From: Desulfobacteraceae bacterium UBA2771
GTDB taxonomy: Bacteria > Desulfobacterota > Desulfobacteria > Desulfobacterales > Desulfosarcinaceae
NCBI GenBank assembly: GCA_002352605.1
Contig: DEIP01000097.1
Coordinates: forward strand, 1-35,951
Length of the DNA stretch: 35,951 bases
Direction: 5' to 3'
The position numbers were made by a program, and so were the translations under genes. Positions within the stretch are counted from its first letter, which is position 1; each line of letters begins with the position of its first letter. The notes beneath the pieces are model-generated. The model was not told the origin of the DNA. It did not search any database and saw nothing but the letters and a program-made list of their open reading frames with translations. Positions 1-9,026 of this stretch are shown one piece after another.

Positions 1-3000
1 CTCCGGGGTGACCTGGGGCAGGTGAGGCAGGCGTGTTTCCATGGCGGACAGGATCTCCACGCGCTTGATGGAATCGATGCCCAGGTCCGCCTCGATGTCC
101 ATCTCCAGTCCCAGCATCTCCTCCGGATAACCGGTGAGCTCGGAAACGATGGCGATCAGGGTGTTTGATATGGTTTCGGCAACCATGGCCGGTCTGTTTT
201 TTTCAGGAACGGGTTCGATGGGGTGCAATACCGCCGACGCAACGGGCCGCTCAATGGGTCGGGCAGTAGCAACCGGTGTGGTGGTCACGGCCACAGCCGT
301 TGAAGGGATCTCCATTGACCGCGGCTGTGTTGCAACCGGATCCGCAACCGGCGCCTGGATCTCCGTGGCAGACGGCAGGGAGATACCCAGGGCGGATCCC
401 ACGAACAGCCGGGTGCTTTTCATCATTTCCTGAAGGGTGCGGCCGGCCTGGGCTTGCGTTTCCAGGAATGTCTGATGCGCCCGGGCCGTTTGCTGTTGAA
501 GGGATTGGATCGATTCCAGTCCCTTTTGGACGATGGCCAGCGTCTCATTCATGTTGGCACCGGCAGTCGGATTCATTTTCTCCGGCCGAGCAACCGGATT
601 TTCCGATGGCGCTGTCGGTAAGGTTTTATTCATTGGTTTACGGGTATCCATGGGCGTGGGCGAATGATCCATTTTCTTCGTCGAGAAGACGGAAGGTGTG
701 CGATCCGCCTTCGGTGCCGGATCGATTTTTCTGGGCGTCCGGTAGTTGGCCCCGGACAGCGGGATGATCATTTTCTGCTCGCGCGGCGCCGGCGGTTCGG
801 TTTCCCACCGGTTGAGGTCAAGATCAGCGCCAAGGGCGGCCAGATGACCGATGGTGTGGGCAAGATCCATGATGCCCGAGGCTTTCCCGGAGGAGCGGTC
901 AAGAGAGATGATGGTGACATCCCTGCCTTTGAGGGTGGACCGAACAAGTCCGCTAAGCACCGATTTGGGGCCAACCTCGACGAAGGTGCGCACACCGTTG
1001 TCGTAAAGGCCTTCGACCGTATCTTGAAAGCGTACCGGTGAGGTCAGCTGCCGGCCGAGTAAATCGGCGGCTTGTGACATATCGGTCGGATAGGGTGCAG
1101 CGGTCACATTGGCGTATACCGGAATCTGTGTGGGGGTGAAGGTCGCCTTTTTGACAGCCCGGCAAAAGGGCGCTCCGGCCCCTTGCACCAGCGGGCTGTG
1201 AAAGGCGGCGGCGACCGGCAGGGCAATCGCCCGATATCCTTTTTGCGCACATGCCGCCTTTGCCGATTCGATGGCCTGGGTCGTTCCGGACAATACCCCC
1301 TGGTTGGGGCTGTTGATGTTGGCCAGCACCACATCGGGAAGCTGTTCGACCAGCGTCTGCAAGGCGTTTATGGGTGCTTTTACCGCCAGCATGGTCCCCG
1401 TATCACCGATTTTGCCGGCCTCGGCCATCAGGCGACCGCGGGTGACACTCAAATTCAAAAGGGTTTCACGGTCAATCCAACCGGCGGCATAGAGTGCCGG
1501 CAACTCCCCGTAACTGTGTCCACAGGTGGCATCCGGCCGTAGGTTGAAGTCGTCCAGAACCGAAAGCATGGCCAGACTGATCGCACCGATGGCGGGTTGG
1601 GCCACATCGGTTCGGCGAAGGGCATCCGCCTGCTGCTGTTGCTGGTGGTCGGAAAGGGCGGGGCGCGGATAAAGGATTTCACCCAGTGAGATCGTGTGGT
1701 CAATTCGGCCGTCGGCGGCTTCAATGGCAGCCATGGCGCCGGGAAAGCAGCAGGTTAAGTCCCTTCCCATATTGGGATACTGGCTTCCCTGGCCGGGAAA
1801 CATGAAGGCGATTTTTCCTTTGGATTGTGTTGCCGTAGCGTAATAGATGCCTTGGGCGGTCAGGACGGTCGACTGGCCACCGGCGACAAGATCAATGGCC
1901 GATCGAAATCGTCCGTGCCGTTCCTTGGCGTCGAGGGCGGTGTCTATCACCATGACCAGTCGGTGGGAATGGCCGGCCGAAAAATTGGCTCGCAGCACCC
2001 CGGCCATGCGGGACAGCAGCGATTGGTCATCGCTATCGGTGAGGCCCAAATCGATCTGTTGCAGGCGGTCGGTAACCGTCGCGGCATCCGGCCCCGAGAA
2101 GGCCAGAATCTCCACCGACCCATCCCAGGCGATCTCCATTTTTTCACGCTGGTACTCTTCGAGCACCACATGAAAATTACTGCCGCCGAATCCGAAGGAA
2201 CTGACACCGCCGCGTCTCGGATGGTCGGGCTTCGAAAACCAGGGCCGCAGGGAGGTGTTCAGATAAAAAGGGCTGGATTGAATTTCCAGCTTCGGATCCG
2301 GGTGGTCCGCCTTGAGCGTCGGTGGAAGAATTTTGTTATAGAGGGATAGCGCCGACTTGATCAATCCGGCGGCACCGGCCGCCGCTTTGGTATGACCGAT
2401 CATGGACTTAACTGAGCCTAGGGCGCAACGGTTGCCGTTGGGATTGACCGTGCCAAAAACAGTTTTCAGGGCGGTGAATTCCATCTCGTCCCCCACCCGG
2501 GTGCCGGTGCCGTGGGCCTCCACCAGTTCCACCGTTTCAGGCGAGATGCCGGCATTTTGGTAGGCCTCGAACATGGCACGGGCCTGGCCTTCCGGCCGCG
2601 GTGCATAGATACTCTGCGATTTGCCGTCGCTGGAAGAACCGACACCGCGGATAACGGCATAGATTCGGTCGCCGTCCTGTTCGGCATCTGCGAGCCGTTT
2701 TAACACCAGGATGCCGATTCCCTCGCCCAGAACCGTGCCGTCGGCTTCGGCGGAAAAGGGTCGGGCGTCACCGCGATGGGACAACACGCCGGTTTTTGAG
2801 AAGCACATGTGCATGAAAATGTCATTGATGGTGTCCACCCCACCGGTGATCACCATCTTGCTTTTTTCGGCGTACAATTCCATGAGCCCCAGATGAAGGG
2901 CACTCAGGCTGCTGGCGCAGGCCGCATCCACCACACAGTTGGTACCGCCCAGGTTCAGGCGGTTGCAGATGCGGCCGGCCACCACGTTGCCCAGCAGGCC

Positions 3001-3549
3001 GGGAAATGAATTTTCCTGCCATGGGACATAACTGCTTGAAATATCATCGATAATGGAGATTTTTTGCTGTTCGGAAAGGCCCTTGTTTTCCAGCGCTTTA
3101 CGCCAGAAGGGGTGTCCCATCCTCGATCCCAGGGAGATAACCAGCTCCTGGGTGCCGGTAACACCGAGAATTACCGACGTATGTTCTCGGTCAAATTCCC
3201 GTTCTCCGCCGTATCCGGCATCCGCCAGGGCCATTTTGGCGGCCACCAGGCTCAACAACTGGGAGGTATCGGTGGCCTCCAAGGCTGCCGGTGGAATGCC
3301 GAATTCGGTGGGATCGAAGGACACCGTCGGAAGAAAACCGCCACGGTTGCAATAGATGTGGTCCGGGCGTTTGGGATCACTATCATAGCAGTCGTTCAGC
3401 TGACGGTGGGTTTCCGGTGGCTCGGTAATACGGTCGATGCCGTTGAACAGGGTCCGCCAATACGCCTTCACGTTTTTAGATCCGGCAAACATGCCGCCCA
3501 TGCCGATGATGGCTACCGGTTGCCGAACAGATTGTGTCTTGGGTGTCAT
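1..3549 (-). CDS. pfaA: PfaA-type polyunsaturated fatty acid / polyketide synthase, 3' end outside window
   Basis: This is an open frame of 1183 codons from the ATG at 3547-3549, still open at base 1, so the C-terminus is missing. The ketosynthase spans about residues 12-460, with active-site Cys211 (DAACASSL), His346 (EAHGTGT) and a third histidine in GHTKAAAGAAGL near 380. A malonyl-CoA:ACP acyltransferase follows (FMFPGQGSQ near 595; catalytic Ser679 in GHSYGE). After a Pro/Thr/Gln-rich linker (about 870-1110), an acyl carrier protein begins, with LGIDSIKR and phosphopantetheine Ser1160. KS-AT-ACP with this LGIDSIKR form is the PfaA order; further ACPs and KR/DH domains would lie to the left. 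Such synthases build long-chain polyunsaturated or related secondary lipids in the cytoplasm. The pfaD gene on the same strand supports the call. The exact lipid product cannot be read from the sequence. Confidence 0.9.
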   Translation of the reverse strand, partial: MTPKTQSVRQPVAIIGMGGMFAGSKNVKAYWRTLFNGIDRITEPPETHRQLNDCYDSDPKRPDHIYCNRGGFLPTVSFDPTEFGIPPAALEATDTSQLLSLVAAKMALADAGYGGEREFDREHTSVILGVTGTQELVISLGSRMGHPFWRKALENKGLSEQQKISIIDDISSSYVPWQENSFPGLLGNVVAGRICNRLNLGGTNCVVDAACASSLSALHLGLMELYAEKSKMVITGGVDTINDIFMHMCFSKTGVLSHRGDARPFSAEADGTVLGEGIGILVLKRLADAEQDGDRIYAVIRGVGSSSDGKSQSIYAPRPEGQARAMFEAYQNAGISPETVELVEAHGTGTRVGDEMEFTALKTVFGTVNPNGNRCALGSVKSMIGHTKAAAGAAGLIKSALSLYNKILPPTLKADHPDPKLEIQSSPFYLNTSLRPWFSKPDHPRRGGVSSFGFGGSNFHVVLEEYQREKMEIAWDGSVEILAFSGPDAATVTDRLQQIDLGLTDSDDQSLLSRMAGVLRANFSAGHSHRLVMVIDTALDAKERHGRFRSAIDLVAGGQSTVLTAQGIYYATATQSKGKIAFMFPGQGSQYPNMGRDLTCCFPGAMAAIEAADGRIDHTISLGEILYPRPALSDHQQQQQADALRRTDVAQPAIGAISLAMLSVLDDFNLRPDATCGHSYGELPALYAAGWIDRETLLNLSVTRGRLMAEAGKIGDTGTMLAVKAPINALQTLVEQLPDVVLANINSPNQGVLSGTTQAIESAKAACAQKGYRAIALPVAAAFHSPLVQGAGAPFCRAVKKATFTPTQIPVYANVTAAPYPTDMSQAADLLGRQLTSPVRFQDTVEGLYDNGVRTFVEVGPKSVLSGLVRSTLKGRDVTIISLDRSSGKASGIMDLAHTIGHLAALGADLDLNRWETEPPAPREQKMIIPLSGANYRTPRKIDPAPKADRTPSVFSTKKMDHSPTPMDTRKPMNKTLPTAPSENPVARPEKMNPTAGANMNETLAIVQKGLESIQSLQQQTARAHQTFLETQAQAGRTLQEMMKSTRLFVGSALGISLPSATEIQAPVADPVATQPRSMEIPSTAVAVTTTPVATARPIERPVASAVLHPIEPVPEKNRPAMVAETISNTLIAIVSELTGYPEEMLGLEMDIEADLGIDSIKRVEILSAMETRLPHLPQVTPE

Positions 3550-3659
3550 TTTTTTGTTCCGCTATGGGTTGGCATTGTGGTTAGACGATTGCCGGTTTCG
3601 CAGAAAGCCCGATATCTGAGCTGGGCTTCACTGCTCCGAATATAAAAATCAAGTTTTTT

Positions 3660-3688
3660 AATATAACTCATTGATTCACAAAACACAA
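3660..3688 (-). promoter_or_regulatory. candidate sigma-70 promoter for pfaA
   Basis: Read on the minus strand there is TTGTGT (3683-3688), a 17-base spacer and TATATT (3660-3665), about 110 bases upstream of the pfaA ATG. The -10 matches five of six consensus bases and the -35 only three. It lies back to back with the start of the regulator gene, so pfaA and the regulator probably share a divergent control region. No mapping data support it. Confidence 0.4.
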
Positions 3689-3710
3689 GGGATTGACACA
3701 ATCATTTTCA

Positions 3711-3732
3711 GTTGTTAAGTAGGTATAACAAC
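3711..3732. promoter_or_regulatory. inverted repeat, candidate operator of the pfa-linked regulator
   Basis: GTTGTTA (3711-3717) and TAACAAC (3726-3732) form a perfect 7-bp inverted repeat with an 8-base centre, 18 bases before the regulator ATG. Its right half, TATAACAAC (3724-3732), recurs with one change as TATAATAAC at 6009-6017 in front of pfaD. A dyad shared by both promoter regions of a locus with its own regulator suggests a binding site. This is inference only. Confidence 0.35.
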
Positions 3733-3750
3733 CTCTCAGGACAACCATCT

Positions 3751-4326
3751 ATGATTCATTACTATACCAATCGGGAAGTTTCGAAAAAAATCGAGGTTAA
3801 CCTGGCGCGCTGGAAACGCTGGTCTCGCTCATTTTTACCACCTGATCCGCTGGGTGGGATGCAATCGGGCTACGCCAGGCAGTATACCTTCAGGGATTTG
3901 TTCAAGGTTTTTCTAGGCGGACACCTGCTGTCTCACTTGAAACTGTCCGTGCCGGCTTGCCGGCAGGTGCTGGCCGATTTGTCTCCATGGCTGAAAGCAA
4001 ATGGATTTTTCGATTTGCATGGATCCAACAAGGCATCGACCCGAAAAAGGGCCCAAGACGGTCCTTATCGCATCTATTTCTGTCCGTTACCTCCGACTGG
4101 TGCTAAAGGTAGACCGGGATTTACCTATCTCATCCGCAGATCCGTCAGCTTTGTAATCGACGTTTCGACAAAAGGACATCAGGTCACGGAAACGATGGAA
4201 GAGACCCTACTCCGATCCGGTGCGCCGGATGGGTTTGTCTTTCTTCGGGATCCGAATGTGCAAATGATCAACGTCAGCGCACTGGTGGACGTGCTGGTCG
4301 AAAAGCTTCACCATCAACCCCGATGA
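3751..4326 (+). CDS. MerR-like DNA-binding regulator linked to pfa genes
   Basis: The protein has 191 residues from ATG 3751, chosen because AGGA sits 9 bases upstream; an in-frame TTG at 3712 lies inside the inverted repeat and is unlikely. Residues about 1-85 resemble a winged helix of MerR type: YYTNREVSKKI, then WKRWSR, then YARQYTFRDLFKVFLGG. The remainder (about 100-191) has no domain I can name and may sense a ligand or dimerise. The gene stands alone on the plus strand between pfaA and pfaD, and its last 53 bases overlap the 3' end of pfaD. Position suggests a regulator of fatty acid synthase expression, possibly autoregulated through the dyad just upstream. The DNA-binding role is fairly supported; the target genes are inferred. 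Confidence 0.65.
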   Translation: MIHYYTNREVSKKIEVNLARWKRWSRSFLPPDPLGGMQSGYARQYTFRDLFKVFLGGHLLSHLKLSVPACRQVLADLSPWLKANGFFDLHGSNKASTRKRAQDGPYRIYFCPLPPTGAKGRPGFTYLIRRSVSFVIDVSTKGHQVTETMEETLLRSGAPDGFVFLRDPNVQMINVSALVDVLVEKLHHQPR

Positions 4327-5983
4327 CCTCCGCCGGCGATTTCGTCAAGGATTGTATCCGCCCATGGGAGATGGGGGCGATGGCGTCCCGAAAACCAAAC
4401 GGGTCGATTCCCTGGTTTTTTAACCCGTTCAGTCGTCCGATCACGGCAGCCCCATATAACAGGTTCATGGCGACAGTCACCGTCTTTCGGTTCTCCGGAG
4501 ATCGCAGAAAGGAACCCTTGACCCATTCGTTGAATGCGCCCATGGCCGGACCGCACCAAATCTGGTAATCGATGACCCGATCCGGAACGCCGCTTTTGGC
4601 CCACAGCGATGCCCGCCCCAGATAGGAGCGGAACACCAGGGCCATTTTGTGTTTTGGGTTTTTTTCCGCCCGATCGACCTGAGTCGGGTCCCGGCGCATG
4701 AAAAAGGCCCGGGTGTTTGCCCACTCCTGTTCGAAAGAACATTTCAACAAGGATCCCTCCACCAGTTTTCGCTGGTTCTCCGGTACATCTTCGAACCGGT
4801 CGTAGGTCCGATAGATGTCGTAAAGCCTGGATCCGCGCATGGAAAACATGGTTCCCCGTTTGAGTACCTGAACCTTGACGCCCATCTCAAACATGTCCGC
4901 GGCCGGCGCCATGATGATATCCGCCTGGCGGGTTTCAGTCAGCATCTTTTTAACCAATCGGGAGGTGTCGGCCTCCACGCAGGATTGATTGACCGAACCG
5001 GTAAGGATGTAGGCCGCCCCCATAGCAAAGGCGGCGGCGGCCGATTCGGGCGTGGCGATACCACCGGCAAGCCCGACTCGCAAAGGGATGCCGTAGTCGT
5101 GCCGCATGGCCATCTCGTCCCGCAGGGCCTTCATGGTGGGAAACAGGCACAAGGCCGGTCGGTTGTCGGTGTGGCCGCCCGAGTCGGCCTCGGCAGTCAG
5201 GTCCTGGGTCATGGGTACCCGACGGGCCAGGTCTGCCTGTTCGGCGGTGATTTCCCCCCGTTCCAGAAGCCGTTGAATGTGTTTTTCAGCAGGCGGGGAA
5301 AAGAATTTGCGGGCGACCTCTTCGCGGGACACCTTGGCGATGATCCGGTTGGGGCAGACGATCTTCCCCTGGTCGTTTCGATGAATGCCGTGGATCCGGT
5401 ATTGAACCAGGGGCGTCGTAAGATCCAGGTACGCGGATGCCGAAACCAGACGGACATCCTTTGCCAGGTAAAGCGCCACCGTCTTTTGCTCCAGATCCGT
5501 ATCGTTGGGGCTGTGAATCAGGTTGAAACCGTAGGGTATGTTAGCCATGTCTTTTGTAAGCGTATCGATGGCCGATTCAATCTGTTCGATAGACAACCCA
5601 CCGGCACCGAAAAAACCGATCATGCCGGCCTTGCCGATAGCCTCTACCATGGCTGTGGAGGTAATGCCGTTGGCCATGGCCCCGCAGATGTAGGCAAACC
5701 TCAAGCCGTGATCCGATTTAAAACCCGGATCACCGAGGGATTCCAAGGAGATGGGAGGGGACCATCCCATCAGACGGAAGCTGCCGGCCGCTGCCCGCCG
5801 TGGCGCTCCGAGGGTGGCGATTCCATCCTGCGCCACACCGATTTGGCCGTTTACGTCCAACACGTAGACTGGCCGTGAAAGATTGCGCAAGGCTTCGGAA
5901 AGCGCCTTGTCACCGGTTCTCGGCAAATGGGGGTCCGGGGTCCAGCTACCGTGGGTTGTCATTGTCGTATCCGTTTTGGGCAC
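4274..5983 (-). CDS. pfaD: PfaD-type enoyl reductase of PUFA synthase
   Basis: The 569-residue protein starts at GTG 5981-5983, with AAGGGG six bases upstream. It resembles the PfaD/nitronate-monooxygenase-like family of FMN TIM-barrel enzymes, which act in trans as enoyl reductase for polyunsaturated fatty acid synthases. The N-terminal segment (PVYVLDVNGQIGVAQDG, near 40) precedes the barrel. Flavin-barrel signatures include CGAMANGITSTAMVEAIGKAG, GFFGAGGLS, and later RVGLAGGIATPESAAAAFAMGAAYILTGSVNQ (about 300-335). Length is close to the family norm. It is on the same strand as pfaA but separated from it by the opposite-strand regulator, so the two are probably transcribed separately. The last 53 bases overlap the regulator gene tail to tail. 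Identity is secure; its specific substrate is not known. Confidence 0.92.
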   Translation of the reverse strand: MPKTDTTMTTHGSWTPDPHLPRTGDKALSEALRNLSRPVYVLDVNGQIGVAQDGIATLGAPRRAAAGSFRLMGWSPPISLESLGDPGFKSDHGLRFAYICGAMANGITSTAMVEAIGKAGMIGFFGAGGLSIEQIESAIDTLTKDMANIPYGFNLIHSPNDTDLEQKTVALYLAKDVRLVSASAYLDLTTPLVQYRIHGIHRNDQGKIVCPNRIIAKVSREEVARKFFSPPAEKHIQRLLERGEITAEQADLARRVPMTQDLTAEADSGGHTDNRPALCLFPTMKALRDEMAMRHDYGIPLRVGLAGGIATPESAAAAFAMGAAYILTGSVNQSCVEADTSRLVKKMLTETRQADIIMAPAADMFEMGVKVQVLKRGTMFSMRGSRLYDIYRTYDRFEDVPENQRKLVEGSLLKCSFEQEWANTRAFFMRRDPTQVDRAEKNPKHKMALVFRSYLGRASLWAKSGVPDRVIDYQIWCGPAMGAFNEWVKGSFLRSPENRKTVTVAMNLLYGAAVIGRLNGLKNQGIDPFGFRDAIAPISHGRIQSLTKSPAEVIGVDGEAFRPARPPVR

Positions 5984-6006
5984 GTGGCACCCCTTCTTGG
6001 TGAATA

Positions 6007-6034
6007 GTTATAATAACTTGTAATTGTTGTTGAA
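6007..6034 (-). promoter_or_regulatory. candidate pfaD promoter with embedded palindrome
   Basis: On the minus strand TTCAAC (6029-6034), a 16-base spacer and TATAAC (6007-6012) lie just upstream of pfaD. The -10 is covered by a palindrome GTTAT-A-ATAAC (6007-6017), which contains TATAATAAC, nearly the same as the element at 3724-3732. Binding there would block RNA polymerase. Both the promoter and the operator are predictions. Confidence 0.35.
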
Positions 6035-6152
6035 TACGTTTTGCAAACCAGATTCAACTATCCAACCTGTCGGCATCTGTCAACCCAATCGGAAGGAGAT
6101 CCGTTCTTAAGCGGTAATTATCGGCGATGGTCATCTTCAGGAAGGGGTTGTC

Positions 6153-6944
6153 TCATTTTGGATCTGTTATTCCCATCTCCTCCAGCTGATCCATCACACC
6201 GGCAACGGCATGGCGCACGGCACGGTCATCGGGCAGCGTGCGGGCAATAGCGGCCAGGTGGCCTCTTTTTTTGGCTTGAATAATTGTCTCGGGGAAATAA
6301 AGATCGAATACCCAGCTGAGCTGGAGTAATTTGAAATCATTCAGACTTTTCATGTCCTGAAATCTCGCTATCCGTTTATCCGTGATGGCGTTGAGGATGT
6401 TGTCATTCCATGTCGGCAAGTCGGGCAGGTGTTGGACGATGGCCGGTTCGAGTCGTTGATGGTGCCGATAACAATCGGCAAATACCTTCCAGATGTCCAG
6501 TTTGTCGGCATCCCGGATCAAGCGCATGAAAACCATGGATCCCGGCGGTTTGTTCTCGGGCAGGGCCGGGGCGTTGTGAAAGCGGATAGCATCGGCAATC
6601 ATGTCTTTTTCATCGCCGGGAAGAGTGTCCAAAACGGCGGCTTCGTTTAACACATTGATACCCAATGACGCATGGTTGACCGATTCCCGGTCGTTGAACG
6701 TTCGGTAGCGGTGGTACTGCACAAAGCGTCCTACGTCATGAAACAGACCAACGGCCTCGGCAATGCGCATTCGTCCGCCGGTCAAATCGATGGATCGTCC
6801 CAAATGGCAGATGTTGTCGCAGACCCTCGCCGTATGCTCAATTTTTAACACCAGCGGGCTATCGCTTAGTGTTTCGCCCGTCAGAAAGGACCGGGTGTAA
6901 GTGTCGAACCACGTCTTTAACCGAATCAGGTGGTCTTTTTGCAT
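6153..6944 (-). CDS. HD-domain phosphohydrolase
   Basis: The 263-residue cytoplasmic protein has an HD-superfamily metal site: His37 (KIEHTARV), His69-Asp70 (GLFHDVGR), NHASLG (90-95), and RDADKLD (144-150). HD proteins of this kind are usually metal-dependent phosphohydrolases or phosphodiesterases acting on nucleotides. The substrate cannot be predicted here, and there is no GYP motif that would mark a cyclic-di-GMP phosphodiesterase. ATG 6942-6944 lies 11 bases after the xerD-like stop codon, so it is the third gene of a tight minus-strand run with the peptidase and the recombinase. About 170 bases then separate it from pfaD. Confidence 0.8.
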   Translation of the reverse strand: MQKDHLIRLKTWFDTYTRSFLTGETLSDSPLVLKIEHTARVCDNICHLGRSIDLTGGRMRIAEAVGLFHDVGRFVQYHRYRTFNDRESVNHASLGINVLNEAAVLDTLPGDEKDMIADAIRFHNAPALPENKPPGSMVFMRLIRDADKLDIWKVFADCYRHHQRLEPAIVQHLPDLPTWNDNILNAITDKRIARFQDMKSLNDFKLLQLSWVFDLYFPETIIQAKKRGHLAAIARTLPDDRAVRHAVAGVMDQLEEMGITDPK

Positions 6945-6955
6945 GATCGAATGGC

Positions 6956-7861
6956 CTAACCTCTGGGATGGTACTTTTTATGGGCTTCCATCAATTGCCG
7001 TTGGGCCACATGGGTGTAGATCTGGGTTGTGGAAATATCCGCGTGACCCAGCATCATCTGGACGGTACGAAGGTCGGCGCCACCTTCGAGTAAATGGGTG
7101 GCAAAAGAGTGTCTTAGACTATGGGGGGTAATCTTTTTATTTAACTTTGTAAGCCGGCCATAACGGCCGATCAGGTGCCAGAAGCTTTGCCGGGTCATGG
7201 CGCTTCCCCGGCGGGTGACAAACAGATAAACGCTGGGACGGTTTTTGAGCAGCAGCGGTCGCGAACGGTCCAAATAATCTCGTACGGCGTCTAGGGCCAT
7301 GCGGCCGACGGGAACCACCCGCTCTTTGGCGCCTTTTCCGAAAACCCGGACAAATCCGGCTTCCTGATTGATACCGTTCATTTCCAAGAGGATCAGTTCC
7401 GATACCCGCAAGCCAGCCCCGTAAAGCAGTTCCAGCATGGCGGCATCCCTCAGCCCTTCGGGTTTGTTGTGGTCCGGAACATTGATCAGGGTTTCCACCT
7501 CGGCCACGCTCAACACGTCGGGCAGATGCAATCCGGTTTTGGGCAGATCGATTGGTTGCGCCGGATTCTTTTCGATGATCTTTTCATGGGTTAAAAACTT
7601 GAAAAAACCCCGCAGGCTGACCAGGTGGCGGGCCCGGGACCGGGCGCTCAATCCCTGGGCCCTGAGTTGGATCAGGTAGGTCAGAATCAATCCCGTGTCG
7701 ATCCCGGGGACAACCGTAGCTTTTTGCTTTTCCAGGAAGCGGCCGAATTTCATCAGGTCCGCGCTGTAGGCCGCAATGGTCTTTTCGCTCAGGCCTTTTT
7801 CGATCACCAGAAATGTCTGGTACTGATCCAGGTGCTGGTGGTAACCCCGGGCACGGTCCAT
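6956..7861 (-). CDS. xerD: tyrosine recombinase of XerC/XerD type
   Basis: The 301-residue protein has the full length and layout of XerC/XerD. A SAM-like N-terminal core-binding domain (about 10-95) is followed by the catalytic domain. The expected residues are present: Arg152 (GAGLRVSEL), Lys176 (FGKGAKE), His247 and Arg250 (HSLRHSFATHLL), His273 (LGHADISTTQ) and the nucleophile Tyr282 (IYTHV). XerC/D resolve chromosome dimers at dif with FtsK. The neighbours are housekeeping genes and no integrase-type attachment repeats are seen, which favours a chromosomal Xer role over a phage integrase. The start ATG 7859-7861 is three bases past the upstream stop. Whether it is XerC or XerD cannot be settled without a phylogeny. 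Confidence 0.88.
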   Translation of the reverse strand: MDRARGYHQHLDQYQTFLVIEKGLSEKTIAAYSADLMKFGRFLEKQKATVVPGIDTGLILTYLIQLRAQGLSARSRARHLVSLRGFFKFLTHEKIIEKNPAQPIDLPKTGLHLPDVLSVAEVETLINVPDHNKPEGLRDAAMLELLYGAGLRVSELILLEMNGINQEAGFVRVFGKGAKERVVPVGRMALDAVRDYLDRSRPLLLKNRPSVYLFVTRRGSAMTRQSFWHLIGRYGRLTKLNKKITPHSLRHSFATHLLEGGADLRTVQMMLGHADISTTQIYTHVAQRQLMEAHKKYHPRG

Positions 7862-7864
7862 CCC

Positions 7865-8983
7865 CTATACCCTGACCATGGGATCGAAAGGTGCGGGATC
7901 GTTGAGCACCTGGGCACCCGTTTGCCGAACCACGACCTGGTTTTCCATGCGGATCCCCCCCCAGCCGGGAAGATAGATACCCGGTTCCACGGTGACGATC
8001 ATGCCCGCTTCCAGACGGTCGTCTTTGATCGGACTCAAACGGGGGTTCTCATGAACCGCCAAGCCGGTGCCGTGGCCCAGACCATGGCCGAATTTACCTG
8101 CAAAACCGTTCCGGTGAATGTGGTCCCTGGCAACCTTGTCCACCCGGGTACCGCCGGCGCCGGCCTTAACGGCGGCAATGGCCATGTCCCGGGCCGTGAC
8201 CACCGTGTCGTACACCTTCTTGAAGCGGTCATCCGGTTGGCCCATCACCACCGTTCGGGTGGTATCCGAGCAGTATCCGTCCACTCGAGCACCCCAGTCG
8301 ATCAGGATGGGTTCGCCGTGAGCCAGTTTGCGGTCCGTGGGCACGGCGTGGGGAAGGGCGCTGTTTGCACCCGAGGCCACGATAACGGGAAACGACAGCT
8401 CCTGGGCGCCGGCTTCGCGCATGGCCTTTTCCAAGGCCCAGGCGACCTGTTTTTCCGTCATGCCCGGCCGGATGGCATCAATGGTCTCCGAAAAAGCCTT
8501 TTCGGCTAACCGCAGGGCCGTGATGGTCCGCCTGATTTCGTCTTCAGATTTTATTTGTCGAAGTGTTTCGACCATGTTCTCCGTGGGCACCAAGGCAACC
8601 TTCGGGTTCAGTTTGCCCAACGCGCCGGTGTAGGACGCGTGATTATTTTGGGAAAGGCGTACACTCTCGAAACCGAGTCGGCGAATTCCCATTGTTCCGG
8701 CAATCTCCGGCAATTCTTTTTCCAGCCCCTTTTTGTAGCAGACGACGTCGAAGCCGGTGGCTTCGGCCCGGGCCTGAAGTTCATAGCGGCTGTCGGTGGC
8801 TATTACCAGCTGGCGATCGGAGATGATCAGCACACCGGCGGATTCGTCAAATTGGGTGTCTTCACCGGTAAACCCGCTGAGATAGAAACGGTTCTCCTGG
8901 ACGGACACCATCAGGGCATCCAGTTCCTTTTCGTTCAGCGCCTGCCTGATACTCATAATGCGTTCCTGAATGATCGAATTCAA
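7865..8983 (-). CDS. Xaa-Pro aminopeptidase / M24 metallopeptidase
   Basis: This M24 creatinase-fold peptidase removes N-terminal residues next to proline. The N-terminal creatinase-like domain (QENRFYLSGFTGEDTQF, DSRYELQA) precedes the catalytic domain. The dinuclear metal ligands are visible: Asp in IDWGARVDGY, Asp in YCSDTTRTVV, His in GHGLGHGTGL, Glu in VTVEPGIYL and Glu in IRMENQVV. I prefer the TTG at 8981-8983 because AGGGAG lies five bases before it and the family motif ERI...LDALMV then falls near the N-terminus, giving 372 residues. An ATG at 9020-9022 would add 13 residues, and an ATG at 8954-8956 would shorten the protein. It heads the run with xerD and the HD protein. Confidence 0.88.
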   Translation of the reverse strand: MNSIIQERIMSIRQALNEKELDALMVSVQENRFYLSGFTGEDTQFDESAGVLIISDRQLVIATDSRYELQARAEATGFDVVCYKKGLEKELPEIAGTMGIRRLGFESVRLSQNNHASYTGALGKLNPKVALVPTENMVETLRQIKSEDEIRRTITALRLAEKAFSETIDAIRPGMTEKQVAWALEKAMREAGAQELSFPVIVASGANSALPHAVPTDRKLAHGEPILIDWGARVDGYCSDTTRTVVMGQPDDRFKKVYDTVVTARDMAIAAVKAGAGGTRVDKVARDHIHRNGFAGKFGHGLGHGTGLAVHENPRLSPIKDDRLEAGMIVTVEPGIYLPGWGGIRMENQVVVRQTGAQVLNDPAPFDPMVRV

Positions 8984-9026
8984 CGATGCTCCCTTTCGTT
9001 GCACGGGGGTGGCCATGCGCAATGGA

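Noticed and set aside
4649..5878. 409-codon open frame on the plus strand across pfaD
   Set aside because: It is antisense to a well-recognised enzyme, has no family match in its protein, and is explained by the high-GC codon pattern of pfaD.
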